A stretch of DNA of 64,000 nucleotides from Prevotella melaninogenica (GCF_013267595.1 NZ_CP054011.1:1006147-1070146), one strand, 5' to 3'; shown: positions 35,660 through 46,042, counted from the stretch's first letter. Notes: a model not told the origin generated them from the letters alone. Made by a program: numbers and translations.

Positions 35660-36139
35660 ATGACAAGAAAAGAACAATATAACCAACTCATACTACAGAT
35701 TGCCGGACTTATTAAGGATGAAACAAACCTTGTGGGTATCTTAGCAAATGTGTCAGCAGCACTGCATGACACCTTTCCAGAGCGTTTCTTTTGGGTAGGC
35801 TTTTATCTCCAAGAGAATGGAAATATGTTGAGATTAGGTCCTTTTCAGGGGTCAGTAGCCTGCTACGTCATCCCATTCGGTAAGGGTGTCTGTGGGAAGG
35901 CATGGGAAGAAGGATGCACCCTCATTGTTCCCGATGTAGAGAAATTCCCTGGGCACATTGCTTGTAGTAGTCTTTCCCGCAGCGAGATTGTTGTTCCGAT
36001 GTATGATGATTCACATACTTTTCGTGGTGTACTTGACATTGATAGTACTCGTCTCAACGACTTCAACGAAGACGATAAAGAAGGTTTGGAACGTATCATC
36101 GAACTTCTAATGGTAGAAACACAAGACCTCTTCCAATAG
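35660..36139 (+). CDS. GAF-domain free methionine-(R)-sulfoxide reductase
   Basis: 159 residues, a single GAF domain of the fRMsr type (MsrC/YebR) that reduces free methionine-R-sulfoxide. The three expected cysteines are present: SVACYVIPFG near residue 70, KGVCGKAWEEG near 80 and HIACSSLSRSEIVVPM near 104. The C-terminal part ends DIDSTRLNDFNEDDKEGL. Cytosolic; likely cotranscribed with rsmA. Confidence 0.88.
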   Translation: MTRKEQYNQLILQIAGLIKDETNLVGILANVSAALHDTFPERFFWVGFYLQENGNMLRLGPFQGSVACYVIPFGKGVCGKAWEEGCTLIVPDVEKFPGHIACSSLSRSEIVVPMYDDSHTFRGVLDIDSTRLNDFNEDDKEGLERIIELLMVETQDLFQ

Positions 36140-36183
36140 AAAGGATAGAAAACCTTGTTTTGACAAAAAAGTAAAGTAAAATC

Positions 36184-36214
36184 TTGTGCATATCCGAATT
36201 AATACCTATTTTTG
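36184..36214 (+). promoter_or_regulatory. Promoter of frr
   Basis: TTG (36184-36186) and TATTTTTG (36207-36214), 20 bases apart. Confidence 0.6.
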
Positions 36215-36242
36215 TAAAGTAGAAATTTAATATTACGAATAT

Positions 36243-36803
36243 ATGTTAGACGTTAAGCAGACATTAAATGATGCCAGCGAGCGCATGGAAATGGCAACGA
36301 TGTATCTCGGTGATGAGTTGCAGCGCATCCGTGCTGGCCGTGCAAACGTAGCCATCCTCGATGGTGTACGAGTAGAATCTTACGGTTCAAAGGTTCCTTT
36401 GAATCAGGTTGCCTCAGTCATGGTGCCTGACGCACGTACCATTGCTATCAAGCCATGGGATAAAAAAGCTATCAAAGATATTGAAAAGGCTATCATGGAC
36501 TCAGATGTTGGTATCACACCAGAGAACAATGGTGAGCTGATTCGTCTGAACTTGCCCCAGCCAACAGAGGAGCGTCGTCGTGACTTGGTAAAGCAGTGTA
36601 ACAAGATTGGTGAACGTACAAAGGTTGAGATTCGCAATGTTCGTTCTGACATCAAGGAGAAACTGAAGAAAGCTATCAAGGACGGCCTTTCTGAAGACAA
36701 CGAGAAGGATGCTGAAGAAAGCTTGCAGAAGATTCACGATAAGTTCATCAAGCAAGTTGACACGCTGTTAGAGGATAAGCAGAAAGAGATTATGACCGTT
36801 TAA
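36243..36803 (+). CDS. frr: Ribosome recycling factor
   Basis: 186 residues, normal length. With EF-G it splits post-termination ribosomes. Conserved RIRAGRANVAILDGVRVESYG near residue 27 and LPQPTEERRRDLVKQCNK near 105 identify it. Own promoter 29 bases upstream; a GC-rich inverted repeat separates it from rsgA. Confidence 0.96.
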   Translation: MLDVKQTLNDASERMEMATMYLGDELQRIRAGRANVAILDGVRVESYGSKVPLNQVASVMVPDARTIAIKPWDKKAIKDIEKAIMDSDVGITPENNGELIRLNLPQPTEERRRDLVKQCNKIGERTKVEIRNVRSDIKEKLKKAIKDGLSEDNEKDAEESLQKIHDKFIKQVDTLLEDKQKEIMTV

Positions 36804-36819
36804 TAAAGCACACAACGGC

Positions 36820-36938
36820 CCCTCCCCCTTACCCCTCCCCCAAAGGGAGGGGAGTAATATGTACCGACTATCACAATTCTATTCAAATTAATAGCGGTGA
36901 CTACTCCCCTCCCTTTGGGGGAGGGGTAAGGGGGAGGG
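36820..36938. repeat. Perfect 37-bp GC-rich inverted repeat with 45-bp spacer
   Basis: Arm 36820-36856 (CCCTCCCCCTTACCC ... GGGAGGGGAGTA) is exactly complementary to 36902-36938. The outer part can pair and each arm also folds on itself (CTCCC/GGGAG). T runs (cttttttatttt) follow before rsgA. It can serve as a terminator for frr but is longer than needed. Confidence 0.85.
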
Positions 36939-36957
36939 ACCACTCTTTTTTATTTTT

Positions 36958-37902
36958 ATGCGCGGCTTAGTAATAAAGAACACAGGTAGCTGGTACACGG
37001 TGAAAACCGAGGAAGGCAAGACAATAGATAGCAAGATAAAGGGCAACTTCCGCCTAAAGGGAATTCGCTCTACTAATCCTGTGGCTGTTGGTGACCATGT
37101 TGTCATCACGCCTAATCAGGAGGGAACGGCTTTCATCACTGAAATAGAAGACCGTAGGAATTATATCATCCGAAAGTCACCTAACCTCTCTAAGCAGAGC
37201 CATATCATTGCTGCAAACATCGACCAAGCGTTCTTGATTGTTACGACAAACTATCCGGAGACGTCTACTACCTTCATCGATCGCTTCCTTGCCAGTGCCG
37301 AAGCTTACCGCATCCCAGTAACACTCGTCTTCAATAAGCACGACTTGTTGGATGAGGACGAACTGCGTTATCAGCATGCTGTAATGAATCTCTATGAAAC
37401 AATCGGTTATCAGTGTATAGAGATACAAGCAAGTGCAGAGTCTGACAATGAGTTTAGCGTAGAGAAAATGAAGCCGTTATTAGCAGGAAAAGTAACTCTT
37501 TTGAGTGGTAATAGTGGCGTAGGAAAATCGACGATTATCAATGCTCTCCTACCCCATGTCAACCTCCGTACGGCTGAGATTTCTGATGTACATAACACGG
37601 GTATGCACACTACTACATTCAGTGAGATGTTAGAGTTGCCAATGGGTGGATATCTTATTGACACACCGGGTATCAAGGGATTCGGAACCTTTGATATAGA
37701 ACGTGAAGAGCTTACGAGCTACTTCCGTGAAATTTTCAAGTTCTCAAAGGATTGTAGATTCTCAAACTGTACGCACACACATGAGCCTGGCTGTGCTGTA
37801 AGAAAGGCTGTAGAAGACCATTACATAGCAGAAAGTCGATATAATAGTTACCTATCAATGCTCGAAGACAAGGATGAGAATAAATATCGTGAGGCTTTTT
37901 AG
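36958..37902 (+). CDS. rsgA: Ribosome small-subunit-dependent GTPase RsgA
   Basis: 314 residues. It checks late 30S assembly. N-terminal OB fold ([19 protein letters not shown]), circularly permuted GTPase with VFNKHDL near residue 123, the P-loop [18 protein letters not shown] near residue 183, and DTPGIKGFG near 237. The C-terminal zinc site is seen as [18 protein letters not shown]. The ATG lies 19 bases after the GC-rich inverted repeat. Confidence 0.95.
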   Translation: MRGLVIKNTGSWYTVKTEEGKTIDSKIKGNFRLKGIRSTNPVAVGDHVVITPNQEGTAFITEIEDRRNYIIRKSPNLSKQSHIIAANIDQAFLIVTTNYPETSTTFIDRFLASAEAYRIPVTLVFNKHDLLDEDELRYQHAVMNLYETIGYQCIEIQASAESDNEFSVEKMKPLLAGKVTLLSGNSGVGKSTIINALLPHVNLRTAEISDVHNTGMHTTTFSEMLELPMGGYLIDTPGIKGFGTFDIEREELTSYFREIFKFSKDCRFSNCTHTHEPGCAVRKAVEDHYIAESRYNSYLSMLEDKDENKYREAF

Positions 37903-38195
37903 CTTTACGATTTTTTTTGTTGCAAATCATTTTCATGAGAAAATAGGATTATTTGCCCAATAGAAGAAAAGTAATGAGATAGGCACTCAGAGAGCTAATG
38001 ATAAAAAACTTCCCGTGTATGATAAGCATTTTCAAATAAGTGATATATTATCATAGAAAACAAGAGTATAGTTTCATTTCCGTTTGCTGTCATTTTTAAC
38101 ATTTCACATATCTCTCTGTAAACCAATAAATTGAGCATCTACTCCAAATGACAGGAATGACAGTAAGCATCCACGCATTCAAGAGAGGAAAAAAT
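37903..38195. other. Intergenic region without a gene
   Basis: AT-rich spacer. Two TGTCATTT-type words in inverted orientation (tgctgtcattt near 38085 and aaatgacag near 38147) could pair over distance, but no gene is supported. Confidence 0.4.
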
Positions 38196-38230
38196 TAAGG
38201 TGTATCAAATTTAACATTTGACACACCTTA
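38196..38230 (-). terminator. Terminator of the fimbrillin-like gene
   Basis: AAGGTGTATCAAAT (38197-38210) pairs with ATTTGACACACCTT (38216-38229) apart from one mismatch; on the minus strand it is followed by AATTTTTTCC. Confidence 0.8.
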
Positions 38231-38251
38231 ATCTTAAGATACTACAATATA

Positions 38252-39823
38252 TTATTCAGGCCACAAGCAATGTGCATTTGTTCGGTCACCATATCCGACA
38301 TGCACCCTGTCTCTCTGGACATACAGATTGTAAGCATTTAAACCTCCATCTTGACGTGGCGTACTTGACCAATAATATCCCCTATTTCCAACACGTTGTA
38401 ATTTTCCATCACCAGCATGGTAGAAACCAGTAGTTGGCAAGAATATATAGTCAGACGAGTTGGTTGGCTTACCCAATATAACACTCATGTTGTCTTTAAC
38501 ATATAAATCATATATTTTGAAAGAAAGAGGATAAGCTTTTGTATAATCTGTCCCACCAGGAGCAGCATCCTTAAGCTGTTGCAAAGTCTTATGCTGATCT
38601 GCTGCAATGACACTACGTTTCTTCAGCCACATACCACCATCATACAAATGCTTCATAGTTGACCAAATAGAAGAATCCCAATGAGGATCACCATACATGC
38701 AGTACCATAACATTTCGTTGGCATTAGGACAATCTTTTGCCGAACGAGAGGCTTTAGCAGGGATCAGAGCTGGATTATACCATCGTGCATCAGTACTTAC
38801 AGTAGGGTAATGACTGTCCACACCTTCATTAAGGATAGGCTGATAGTTTTCGTAATTCTTCCATGCATTTTGCCCTACAGCCGCATCCCACATATAGAAT
38901 CTATCTTTCGAATAGTTCGGGACCTGCAAATCAGCTACCACTTTCTTATTCTGTCCCGCGTGGAAAGTAAGCTGACCATAATTCTTTGAGACGGTTCCAT
39001 AAACCAATGTTTTTTGATCGTAGAGTCTATATTCCACTGTGAAATTGTGATAAGTGCCTGGAGCAAGTACCATTATTGCAGCATTCTTAGTATAATCGGG
39101 GCTGATTGGAATTGTGAATCCATTGTTGGTGCCACCATTTAACTCAAGCGTAATGCTCTTTCCTGGATTCACTACGGTAGTACGTGACGCAAGGTCAAGC
39201 CCATTATCATCGAATTTAAACTCTCCTGCGAGTACCTCGTCAGCGGTTACTTTGATTTGTGTAACCTTTACATCCTCTGCAAATTCATAACTGTAGTAAG
39301 GCATAAATGTTATGTATGACGCTTTGTGAGAAAGTGTGAATCCGTACTTCCCATCAGCACCTCTTGTAGCCGTTGCCGTACCACAATCACCATCTGTTCC
39401 AATATGTGAGCCATCATTGGGAGTAGCTTGTTTCTGTTCGGCCTTTATCGTTACCTTGTCGCCTGCATTGCTTCCCTTTCCGGTATAACGTACAGGGTAA
39501 CTAGATGCATTGTATGTACCTGTAAAATAGAACTTGGCAGTAGCAGCCTTGCCTGTGATATCATCATCTGAACTTTGAACTAGAGACGAAGTATTGTTAA
39601 TCCACAACTTGTCGCCTTGTGTCCAATAAAAGTCTATACCCAAACCACTATAAACACCCATGGTTCGGGTTGTAGCCTCCTTTACAGCGAACTCTGTCAT
39701 TCCTGCAGGTGTTCCTTTCTGCTTTCCATTGTTCTCTTGTGCAGTGTCGTCATTGGAACAACTTGCTAATGTAAATAGGGCTAAAACTGGCAAAGCCCAC
39801 AAATATTGGCATTTCATTTTCAT
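38252..39823 (-). CDS. Fimbrillin-family-like lipoprotein
   Basis: 523 residues. Lipoprotein signal (LWALPVLALFTLASCSND, lipobox LASC), then two fimbrillin-like beta domains (YWTQGDKLWINNTSSL; KKYG-type strands such as GKYGFTLSHKASYITFMPYY; LAPGTYHNFTVEYRLYD). The last 150 residues have the FISUMP/fimbrium-tip style ending GYYWSSTPRQDG and RVHVGYGDRTNAHCL. It is probably exported through the outer membrane and assembled in a fimbria or surface fibre. The 70-residue gene lies 23 bases upstream. Confidence 0.78.
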   Translation of the reverse strand: MKMKCQYLWALPVLALFTLASCSNDDTAQENNGKQKGTPAGMTEFAVKEATTRTMGVYSGLGIDFYWTQGDKLWINNTSSLVQSSDDDITGKAATAKFYFTGTYNASSYPVRYTGKGSNAGDKVTIKAEQKQATPNDGSHIGTDGDCGTATATRGADGKYGFTLSHKASYITFMPYYSYEFAEDVKVTQIKVTADEVLAGEFKFDDNGLDLASRTTVVNPGKSITLELNGGTNNGFTIPISPDYTKNAAIMVLAPGTYHNFTVEYRLYDQKTLVYGTVSKNYGQLTFHAGQNKKVVADLQVPNYSKDRFYMWDAAVGQNAWKNYENYQPILNEGVDSHYPTVSTDARWYNPALIPAKASRSAKDCPNANEMLWYCMYGDPHWDSSIWSTMKHLYDGGMWLKKRSVIAADQHKTLQQLKDAAPGGTDYTKAYPLSFKIYDLYVKDNMSVILGKPTNSSDYIFLPTTGFYHAGDGKLQRVGNRGYYWSSTPRQDGGLNAYNLYVQRDRVHVGYGDRTNAHCLWPE

Positions 39824-39846
39824 TTTGCTTTGTCTTAATTTACTTC

Positions 39847-40059
39847 TTACTTTCTCTTCTCAGTAGTCTCACTTGTATAATTATCTTCTTCATCACTAAA
39901 GAAATTAAAGCCTTTCGCATGCAGCGTTTCGTCATCACCAGCAGAAACGTGTCCGCCTTCTGCTGTTGTTCCTGATGCTGCCATAATACACTCATTTTCA
40001 ATTACATCTACTAATGTAGTCAGCGGCTTAATATAAGCTTTCTCTTGTTTTTTATTCAT
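39847..40059 (-). CDS. Small 70-residue protein of the KxYIxP type
   Basis: Begins MNKKQEKAYIKPLTTLVDVI and continues ENECIMAASGTTAEGG, with an acidic tail. The N-terminal pattern is shared with the 70-residue ORF at 12702-12914. Such short proteins are frequent in Bacteroidota surface-protein loci but have no established role. Cotranscribed with the fimbrillin-like gene, 23 bases apart. No signal peptide. Confidence 0.65.
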   Translation of the reverse strand: MNKKQEKAYIKPLTTLVDVIENECIMAASGTTAEGGHVSAGDDETLHAKGFNFFSDEEDNYTSETTEKRK

Positions 40060-40456
40060 ATTGTGAAAATTTAATTAATGATTAATATCTTGACTATATA
40101 AACTATTTTTTATCACTTACTTAATATAGTTATTGTTATGTTTATAAATTTATATGATTCTAAGTAAAAGTACGAAGAAATAACACTGAAAATCCTAAAA
40201 GTTCTTTGTTTACTAAGAAAAAGTAAACTTGAACCAGTGCATGAGAGTATGCAATTGTTAATCTATCAAATAATTAATTCACTATCTTTCTCTAATTTTA
40301 TTAAAGAATTGAGTGAAGTAACGAATGTGTTTACATCCTTATATAAATAAGGAGGAAACATTGGACTTATCAAAAGTTTTTGTTTTTAACATCATTGCTA
40401 ATAAGTTAATCCTTGCAGAACGGATGCAAAGGTAATAAAAAAATATGGAATGCAAA
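40060..40456 (-). promoter_or_regulatory. Promoter and long leader of the fimbrillin-like operon
   Basis: TTTG (40453-40456), 18 bases, TACCTTTG (40427-40434) predict a start near 40420, leaving about 360 bases of leader before the 70-residue ORF. It holds two short hairpins: GTTTACT/AGTAAAC near 40210-40230 and CCTTAT/ATAAGG near 40338-40353. Confidence 0.5.
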
Positions 40457-40600
40457 AAAAAACAATAAAAAACAAAAACTTACCTCTTTTCCTCTTCAAA
40501 TCAACAGTCACTGCCTAATGGGAAGTTGTGGAAAGAGAGTAGAATGTACAGACTGTTATCCTACGCTTCGCAGCAGTAGGAGTTAAGTAAAAGTCGGTAC

Positions 40601-41335
40601 TTAATACTTGAAGAAGCTATTTAAGAACAGTTTCCAATAATCAGCAAACTCTCGAATGGTAGGGAAAAGGATGTCGGCACCTTCATTCAAAAGAACTGAA
40701 TCATCCAATGGACCGCTATTAATAGCCACCGTATAGCAACCAGCAGCAGCACCCGCATGAACACCAAGCGGTGCATTCTCAACGACAATACCCTCTGTTG
40801 GTAGATAATTACCCGCCTTCTGCAACCCCATGAGGTAAGGATCGGGATTAGGTTTACCTCGTTTCACATCGTAAGCCGTTGTTATCTGATCAGCAGAAAC
40901 ATAGTCACCAAAATCACGAGTAACACGCTTAATCAATGGGAGTTGCGCACTACCTGTCACAATACCTATCTTCAATCCGCTCGCCTTAATCTTCTGCATA
41001 AGATCAATCACACCGTCAAACACCTTTGCTTCAGGCATTTCGTGGAAGTAATGTGCCTTCACATCATAAACCTTCTGTGCCTCTTCCTCCGTTAGTTCCT
41101 TACCGAGTTGCTCCTTCGCATACTTACGAATCGTATCAACACCACGTGCCCCTTCTGTTGCGTAAGAATCTTCAAGCGTAAAATGAATACCAAACTCCTT
41201 CATTGCACGCTGCCATGCAACACCATGGTTGGGCATTGAATCGTAAAGGACACCATCCATATCAAAGAGGACAACTTTTGGATTTCTCCGTGTACCCTCT
41301 ACGGACTGTATGTTTTGTTGAGATTGAGACGACAT
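40601..41335 (-). CDS. HAD-superfamily hydrolase, beta-phosphoglucomutase-like
   Basis: 244 residues from the Met at 41335 (MSSQSQQ); the frame extends 13 codons upstream. HAD motif I is VVLFDMDGVLYDS, motif II is IGIVTGSAQ, the conserved Lys is in KRGKPNPDPYL, and motif IV is IVVENAPLGVHAG. The helical cap follows motif I, so it is subfamily IA. Substrate unknown; a sugar phosphate is likely. Last gene of the lysS-gpsA-pgi row, although a GC-rich hairpin (41500-41517 region) stands between pgi and this gene. Confidence 0.85.
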   Translation of the reverse strand: MSSQSQQNIQSVEGTRRNPKVVLFDMDGVLYDSMPNHGVAWQRAMKEFGIHFTLEDSYATEGARGVDTIRKYAKEQLGKELTEEEAQKVYDVKAHYFHEMPEAKVFDGVIDLMQKIKASGLKIGIVTGSAQLPLIKRVTRDFGDYVSADQITTAYDVKRGKPNPDPYLMGLQKAGNYLPTEGIVVENAPLGVHAGAAAGCYTVAINSGPLDDSVLLNEGADILFPTIREFADYWKLFLNSFFKY

Positions 41336-41479
41336 AGCTGTTTTCTTCACCTTATTATATATTATTATCCTCAAGTTCCTCTACACAATGTGAAGAACTT
41401 GAGGATACATTAAGAATATTATAAAATAGTACTCCCCTTGAAACCTATCCACGCGACCTCTAACTATATTCCGCTAAGT

Positions 41480-41546
41480 ACTCCTCCCCTTTCGGGGAGG
41501 TTGGGTGGGGCTTCCCTCCCCTCCTTTGGAAGGGTTGGGGGAGGTT
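41480..41546 (-). terminator. GC-rich hairpins after pgi
   Basis: On the minus strand CCTCCCC-GAAA-GGGGAGG forms a 7-bp stem with a GNRA tetraloop, and further CCCC/GGGG pairing is possible. The sequence belongs to the same style of repeat as the one between frr and rsgA. Confidence 0.6.
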
Positions 41547-41547
41547 C

Positions 41548-42903
41548 TTATTCTTTAGTCAGTCTTTCCTGAATAGCCTTGCTCTCAGCCTCGTAACCTG
41601 GCTTATTGAGAAGAGCAAACATATTCTTCTTATAAGCCTCAACACCTGGCTGATTGAAAGGATTCACTTCCTGAATAAGACCGCTGATACCGCAAGCCTT
41701 CTCGAAGAAGTAGATGAGCTGACCGAGGTAGTACTCGTTCAATGTAGGAACGCTAACACGGATGTTAGGAACACCACCATCAACGTGAGCCAAACGTGTA
41801 CCGAGCTCTGCCATCTTGTTAACCTCATCAACACGCTTACCTGCGAGGAAGTTCAAGCCATCGAGGTTCTCCTCATCATGTGGGAAGAGTACCTTTGCAT
41901 TTGGCTCCTCAACAGAGATAACAGTCTCGAAAATAGAACGCTCACCTTCCTGAATCCACTGACCCATTGAGTGAAGGTCGGTTGTGAAGTCACAAGCTGC
42001 AGGGAAGATACCCTTGCGATCCTTACCCTCGCTCTCTCCGTAGAGCTGCTTCCACCACTCAGCAAAGAAGTGAAGCTTTGGCTGGAAGTTAGCAACAATC
42101 TCTATCTTCTTGCCTGCCTCAGAGTAAAGACCCTGACGAACAGCAGCATAACGAGCAGCAATATTATTTGCGAAAGGAACGTCAGCAGAAGTCTCCTTCT
42201 CCATTACCTGTGCACCCTCAACAAGCTTCTGTACATCGAAACCTGCGACTGCGATTGGCAACAAACCTACTGGAGTGAGAACAGAGAAACGACCACCAAC
42301 ATTGTCAGGAATGATAAATGTCTTGTAACCTTCCTTAGTTGCGGCAGCACGTGCAGCGCCCTTATGCTCATCAGTGATAGCAACAATCACATCCTTTGCA
42401 GCCTCCTTACCCAACTGATCCTCACACTGCTTCTTCAAAAGGCGGAATGCGAGTGCTGTCTCTGTTGTTGTACCAGACTTAGAAATATTGATAACACCAA
42501 ACTTCTTATCCTTCAAATAGTCTGTCAACTCAGCGAGATAGTCCTCACCGATGTTGTTACCTGCAAAGAGAATCGTTGGATTCTTCTTGTCATTTACAAG
42601 CCAAGCGAAGCTGTTACCCAAAGCCTCGATGACAGCGCGAGCACCGAGGTAAGAACCACCGATACCAGCAACGACAACCACCTCACACTTCTCACGGAGT
42701 GTATTGGCAACCGCCTGAATCTCATTAAGGAACGCTGGAGTAATGCTTGATGGCAAATGCAACCATCCAAGGAAGTCATTACCAGGACAAGTAGCTTTCT
42801 CCAAAGCGTCCTGAGCTGCAGCTACCTGAGGAGCATAAGCCTCTACTGCGCCCGGATTCAAAAACTGGGCGGCTTTTGTGATGTCTAACTTAATACTTTC
42901 CAT
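41548..42903 (-). CDS. pgi: Glucose-6-phosphate isomerase
   Basis: 451 residues, the short bacterial form. It interconverts glucose-6-phosphate and fructose-6-phosphate in glycolysis. Conserved: [20 protein letters not shown] near residue 78, [16 protein letters not shown] near 140, [18 protein letters not shown] near 200 and the catalytic [19 protein letters not shown] region near 330-370. Seven bases separate it from gpsA, so it is cotranscribed. Confidence 0.95.
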   Translation of the reverse strand: MESIKLDITKAAQFLNPGAVEAYAPQVAAAQDALEKATCPGNDFLGWLHLPSSITPAFLNEIQAVANTLREKCEVVVVAGIGGSYLGARAVIEALGNSFAWLVNDKKNPTILFAGNNIGEDYLAELTDYLKDKKFGVINISKSGTTTETALAFRLLKKQCEDQLGKEAAKDVIVAITDEHKGAARAAATKEGYKTFIIPDNVGGRFSVLTPVGLLPIAVAGFDVQKLVEGAQVMEKETSADVPFANNIAARYAAVRQGLYSEAGKKIEIVANFQPKLHFFAEWWKQLYGESEGKDRKGIFPAACDFTTDLHSMGQWIQEGERSIFETVISVEEPNAKVLFPHDEENLDGLNFLAGKRVDEVNKMAELGTRLAHVDGGVPNIRVSVPTLNEYYLGQLIYFFEKACGISGLIQEVNPFNQPGVEAYKKNMFALLNKPGYEAESKAIQERLTKE

Positions 42904-42909
42904 TTGTGT

Positions 42910-43905
42910 TTATCTAAATGAATCTGTTAATAATTTTATTTCTATTTGTGGACTGATACGCTCGTAGAGGATATTATATACAGCATCGAGGATCGGCATA
43001 TTGACGTGCAGACGGCGATTAATCTCCTTCATACACTTTGTACCAAAATATCCTTCAGCTACCATCTCCATTTCAATCTGTGCCGACTTAACGCTGTATC
43101 CCTTTCCAATCATTGTTCCAAAGGTATGGTTACGCGAGAATTTACTATATCCCGTCACCAACTGGTCACCAAGATATACACTGTCAATGATGGACCGTTG
43201 AATAGGATTGATAGTATTAAGGAAGCGTTCCATCTCCTGCATTGCATTCGACATCAACACTGCTTGGAAGTTATCACCATACTTCAAGCCTGAACAAATA
43301 CCAGCAGAGATAGCATAAACGTTCTTCAAGACAGAAGCATACTCTATACCGAGGACGTCCGGAGAGGTCTTAGTCTTGACATAGTTTGATGCTAACACCT
43401 CCGTAAAGGCACGTGCCTTCTCAAGATCTGAACAACCAACAGTAAGATAGGTGAGTCGTTCCATCGCCACTTCTTCCGCATGAGACGGTCCACCAATAAC
43501 AGCAAGATTATCGTATGGAACACCGTATGCCTCATGAAAATACTCTGAACAAACAAGGTTCTCATCAGGAACAATACCCTTGATAGCCGTTAAGATTAGC
43601 TTTGTATGAAGCTTTGTCTTCAGTTTCTTCAGTAAAGCTTTCAGATAAGGAGAAGGAGTAACAAACACCAAAGTGTCATACTCCTGCACTATCTTATTGA
43701 TATCCGAAGAGAGCATCACCTCATTCATGTTAAACTTTACACTTGTGAGGTAAGAAGGATTGTGTCCTCTCCGCTTAAATTCTTCTATCTTATCGTCACG
43801 TCGGAAGTACCAACCAATATGATGCGTATGCTCCACAACAATCTTAGCGATAGCCGTTGCCCAGCTACCGCTTCCTATGATTGCTATTTTACCGATGTCG
43901 AACAT
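42910..43905 (-). CDS. gpsA: Glycerol-3-phosphate dehydrogenase [NAD(P)+]
   Basis: 331 residues. It makes sn-glycerol-3-phosphate for phospholipids. The NAD(P)-binding motif reads IGSGSWATAIAKIV at residue 10, with Ala in place of the more usual Gly of GxGxWG. The catalytic Lys lies in SVLKNVYAISAGICSGL near 205, and VIGGPSHAEEVAMERLT is conserved. Between lysS (150 bases upstream) and pgi. Confidence 0.94.
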   Translation of the reverse strand: MFDIGKIAIIGSGSWATAIAKIVVEHTHHIGWYFRRDDKIEEFKRRGHNPSYLTSVKFNMNEVMLSSDINKIVQEYDTLVFVTPSPYLKALLKKLKTKLHTKLILTAIKGIVPDENLVCSEYFHEAYGVPYDNLAVIGGPSHAEEVAMERLTYLTVGCSDLEKARAFTEVLASNYVKTKTSPDVLGIEYASVLKNVYAISAGICSGLKYGDNFQAVLMSNAMQEMERFLNTINPIQRSIIDSVYLGDQLVTGYSKFSRNHTFGTMIGKGYSVKSAQIEMEMVAEGYFGTKCMKEINRRLHVNMPILDAVYNILYERISPQIEIKLLTDSFR

Positions 43906-44055
43906 AGACGTTAAGAATAAGAGTAAAAAGGGAAAAAGTAGAGAAAGTGAAAAATATCAGCATTGTATTATGACCTTATACCATTGCTATAGTTATACTT
44001 CTCTTTTAGTTATTCATCCTACTTTCTACCCTTTTACTTTTCTCTCATTTACTTT

Positions 44056-45792
44056 TTACTTTTCGTTAGCTCCGTCAATCCACTGCTGAATAGCCTCAAC
44101 AGAAGGCTTCTCATAACCGAGCTTGTACTTCTTGTTGATTTCCCCGAGCTTCTGCTGCAAGCCCTGTGCCTTCTCCTCTCTGATGTCAGAGATGAGGTTG
44201 AAGCCTGCCTTGCGCAAAACATATACCCACTCTTCAGCAACACCAAGTTCAGCCCATTCCTTAACAGAAGACTGTGGAATCTTTGGTTCTGGCTTCATCT
44301 GTGGGAAGAGCAATACTTCCTGGATGTATTCCTTACCAGTCATCAGCATTACCAAACGGTCAATACCAATACCGATACCAGAGGTTGGAGGCATACCATA
44401 CTGCAAAGAGCGGAGGAAGTCTTGATCGATAATCATCGCCTCATCGTCACCCTTGTCTGCCAAACGCATCTGTTCAATGAAACGTTCTTCCTGATCAATT
44501 GGGTCATTCAGCTCTGAATAAGCATTAGCTAACTCTTTTCCATTTACCATCAACTCAAAACGCTCTGTCAGTCCTGGCTTAGAACGGTGCATCTTTGTCA
44601 GTGGTGACATCTCAACTGGATAGTCAGTGATAAAGGTTGGTTGGATATATGTACCCTCACAGAACTCACCAAAGATTTCATCTATGAGCTTACCCTTACC
44701 GAAGCTCTCATCAATTTCTTCGAGTTTCAACTCGTTAACAGCAATATTACGGATTTCCTCCTCTGTCTTACCATAGAGATCGAAACCTGTCTTCTCCTTG
44801 ATTGCATCGAGGATAGGCAGACGACGGAATGGAGCCTTGAAGCTGATAACCTTGTCACCAACCTGTACCTCTGGCTTACCATTTACCTCTATACAAATCT
44901 TCTCAAGAAGTTTCTCTGTGAAAGACATCATCCAGTTGTAGTCCTTGTATTGTACATAAAGTTCCATACAAGTAAACTCTGGATTGTGGAAACGGTCCAT
45001 ACCCTCGTTACGGAAGTTCTTACCGATTTCATATACACCCTCGAAACCACCAACAATCAGACGCTTCAAATAAAGCTCTGTTGCGATACGCATATACATA
45101 TCAACGTTGAGAGCATTGAAGTGAGTAATGAATGGGCGCGCACTTGCACCACCAGCAATACTCTGTAAGGTAGGAGTTTCTACCTCTGTATAACCAGCCT
45201 CATCGAAGAACTTACGCATGGTACGCAATACGATAGCACGCTTCAAGAAGGTATCTTTCACACCCTCATTCACAACGAGGTCAACATAACGCTGACGATA
45301 ACGCTGCTCTGGGTCTTCAAACTTATCGTATGCCTCACCGTCCTTATACTTAACAACAGGCAGTGGCTTCAAGCTCTTAGACAAAACGGTAATCTCCTTA
45401 GCATGAACAGAGATTTCTCCCATCTGTGTCTTGAACACTTCACCCTTCACCCCGATGAAGTCACCAATATCGAGTAACTTCTTGAAGACCTTATTATAAA
45501 ATTCTTTATCCTCACCCGGACAGATGTCATCACGAGTGATATAAACCTGGATTCTACCCTTGCTATCCTGTAACTCAGCGAAGGAAGCCTTGCCCATGAC
45601 ACGGCGTCCCATCATACGACCAGCGATTACAACCTCACGCTGTTCGTCCTCCTTGAACTGCTCTTTAATATCAGTAGAGTAAGCATTCGTTGGAAACTCT
45701 GCTGCTGGATAGGGATCAATCCCCATCTCACGCAATTCTTGCAGGCTTTGGCGGCGACCAATCTCCTGCTCAGATAATTCTAAAACGTTCAT
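44056..45792 (-). CDS. lysS: Lysyl-tRNA synthetase, class II
   Basis: 578 residues: N-terminal OB-fold anticodon-binding domain ([20 protein letters not shown]), then the class II core with motif 1 near [20 protein letters not shown], motif 2 [16 protein letters not shown] near residue 265, and motif 3 [15 protein letters not shown] near 485. The C-terminal 70 residues after the core ([20 protein letters not shown]) are an addition common in Bacteroidota. A -7 box TAAATTTG lies at 45828-45835. Confidence 0.95.
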   Translation of the reverse strand: MNVLELSEQEIGRRQSLQELREMGIDPYPAAEFPTNAYSTDIKEQFKEDEQREVVIAGRMMGRRVMGKASFAELQDSKGRIQVYITRDDICPGEDKEFYNKVFKKLLDIGDFIGVKGEVFKTQMGEISVHAKEITVLSKSLKPLPVVKYKDGEAYDKFEDPEQRYRQRYVDLVVNEGVKDTFLKRAIVLRTMRKFFDEAGYTEVETPTLQSIAGGASARPFITHFNALNVDMYMRIATELYLKRLIVGGFEGVYEIGKNFRNEGMDRFHNPEFTCMELYVQYKDYNWMMSFTEKLLEKICIEVNGKPEVQVGDKVISFKAPFRRLPILDAIKEKTGFDLYGKTEEEIRNIAVNELKLEEIDESFGKGKLIDEIFGEFCEGTYIQPTFITDYPVEMSPLTKMHRSKPGLTERFELMVNGKELANAYSELNDPIDQEERFIEQMRLADKGDDEAMIIDQDFLRSLQYGMPPTSGIGIGIDRLVMLMTGKEYIQEVLLFPQMKPEPKIPQSSVKEWAELGVAEEWVYVLRKAGFNLISDIREEKAQGLQQKLGEINKKYKLGYEKPSVEAIQQWIDGANEK

Positions 45793-45827
45793 ATTTATAA
45801 TTAAATCGAATATATTCTTATAGTTTG

Positions 45828-45835
45828 CAAATTTA
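45828..45835 (-). promoter_or_regulatory. -7 box of lysS
   Basis: TAAATTTG on the minus strand about 36 bases before the ATG; the TTTG box upstream is too close for the usual spacing. Confidence 0.4.
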
Positions 45836-45986
45836 CTAAATAATTCGCAAACTATAGCTGCTTTTTCCTTTTTTATGGCATTGGAATATTCTTAAACCCC
45901 AATCATGGTGTCGCTTATTATGTCTGTATCGTTACTGCATCTCAACAGTTACCCCTTTCTTGACTGTTTATTGCAATCTATTTAGC

Positions 45987-46042
45987 CGTTCGCACATAGG
46001 GTGCTAACCAACAGCACCACATGTGCGAAGCATTTACACGAC
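45987..46042. repeat. 22-bp unit array (family 2), two units plus part unit
   Basis: Units at 45987-46008 and 46009-46030 (CAACAGCACCACATGTGC), then CATTTACACGAC (46031-46042) and tattgaaaacgg. It shares period and ending with the arrays at 16115-16192 and 54424-54501. It lies in the 430-bp gap between lysS and the men operon. Confidence 0.7.

Noticed and set aside
37903..38195. Non-coding RNA between rsgA and the fimbrillin-like gene
   Set aside because: Only scattered TGTCATTT-type words and no promoter or compact fold.
41971..42750. 259-codon frame opposite pgi
   Set aside because: Shadow of a conserved gene, with a Cys/Leu-rich composition typical of antisense frames.
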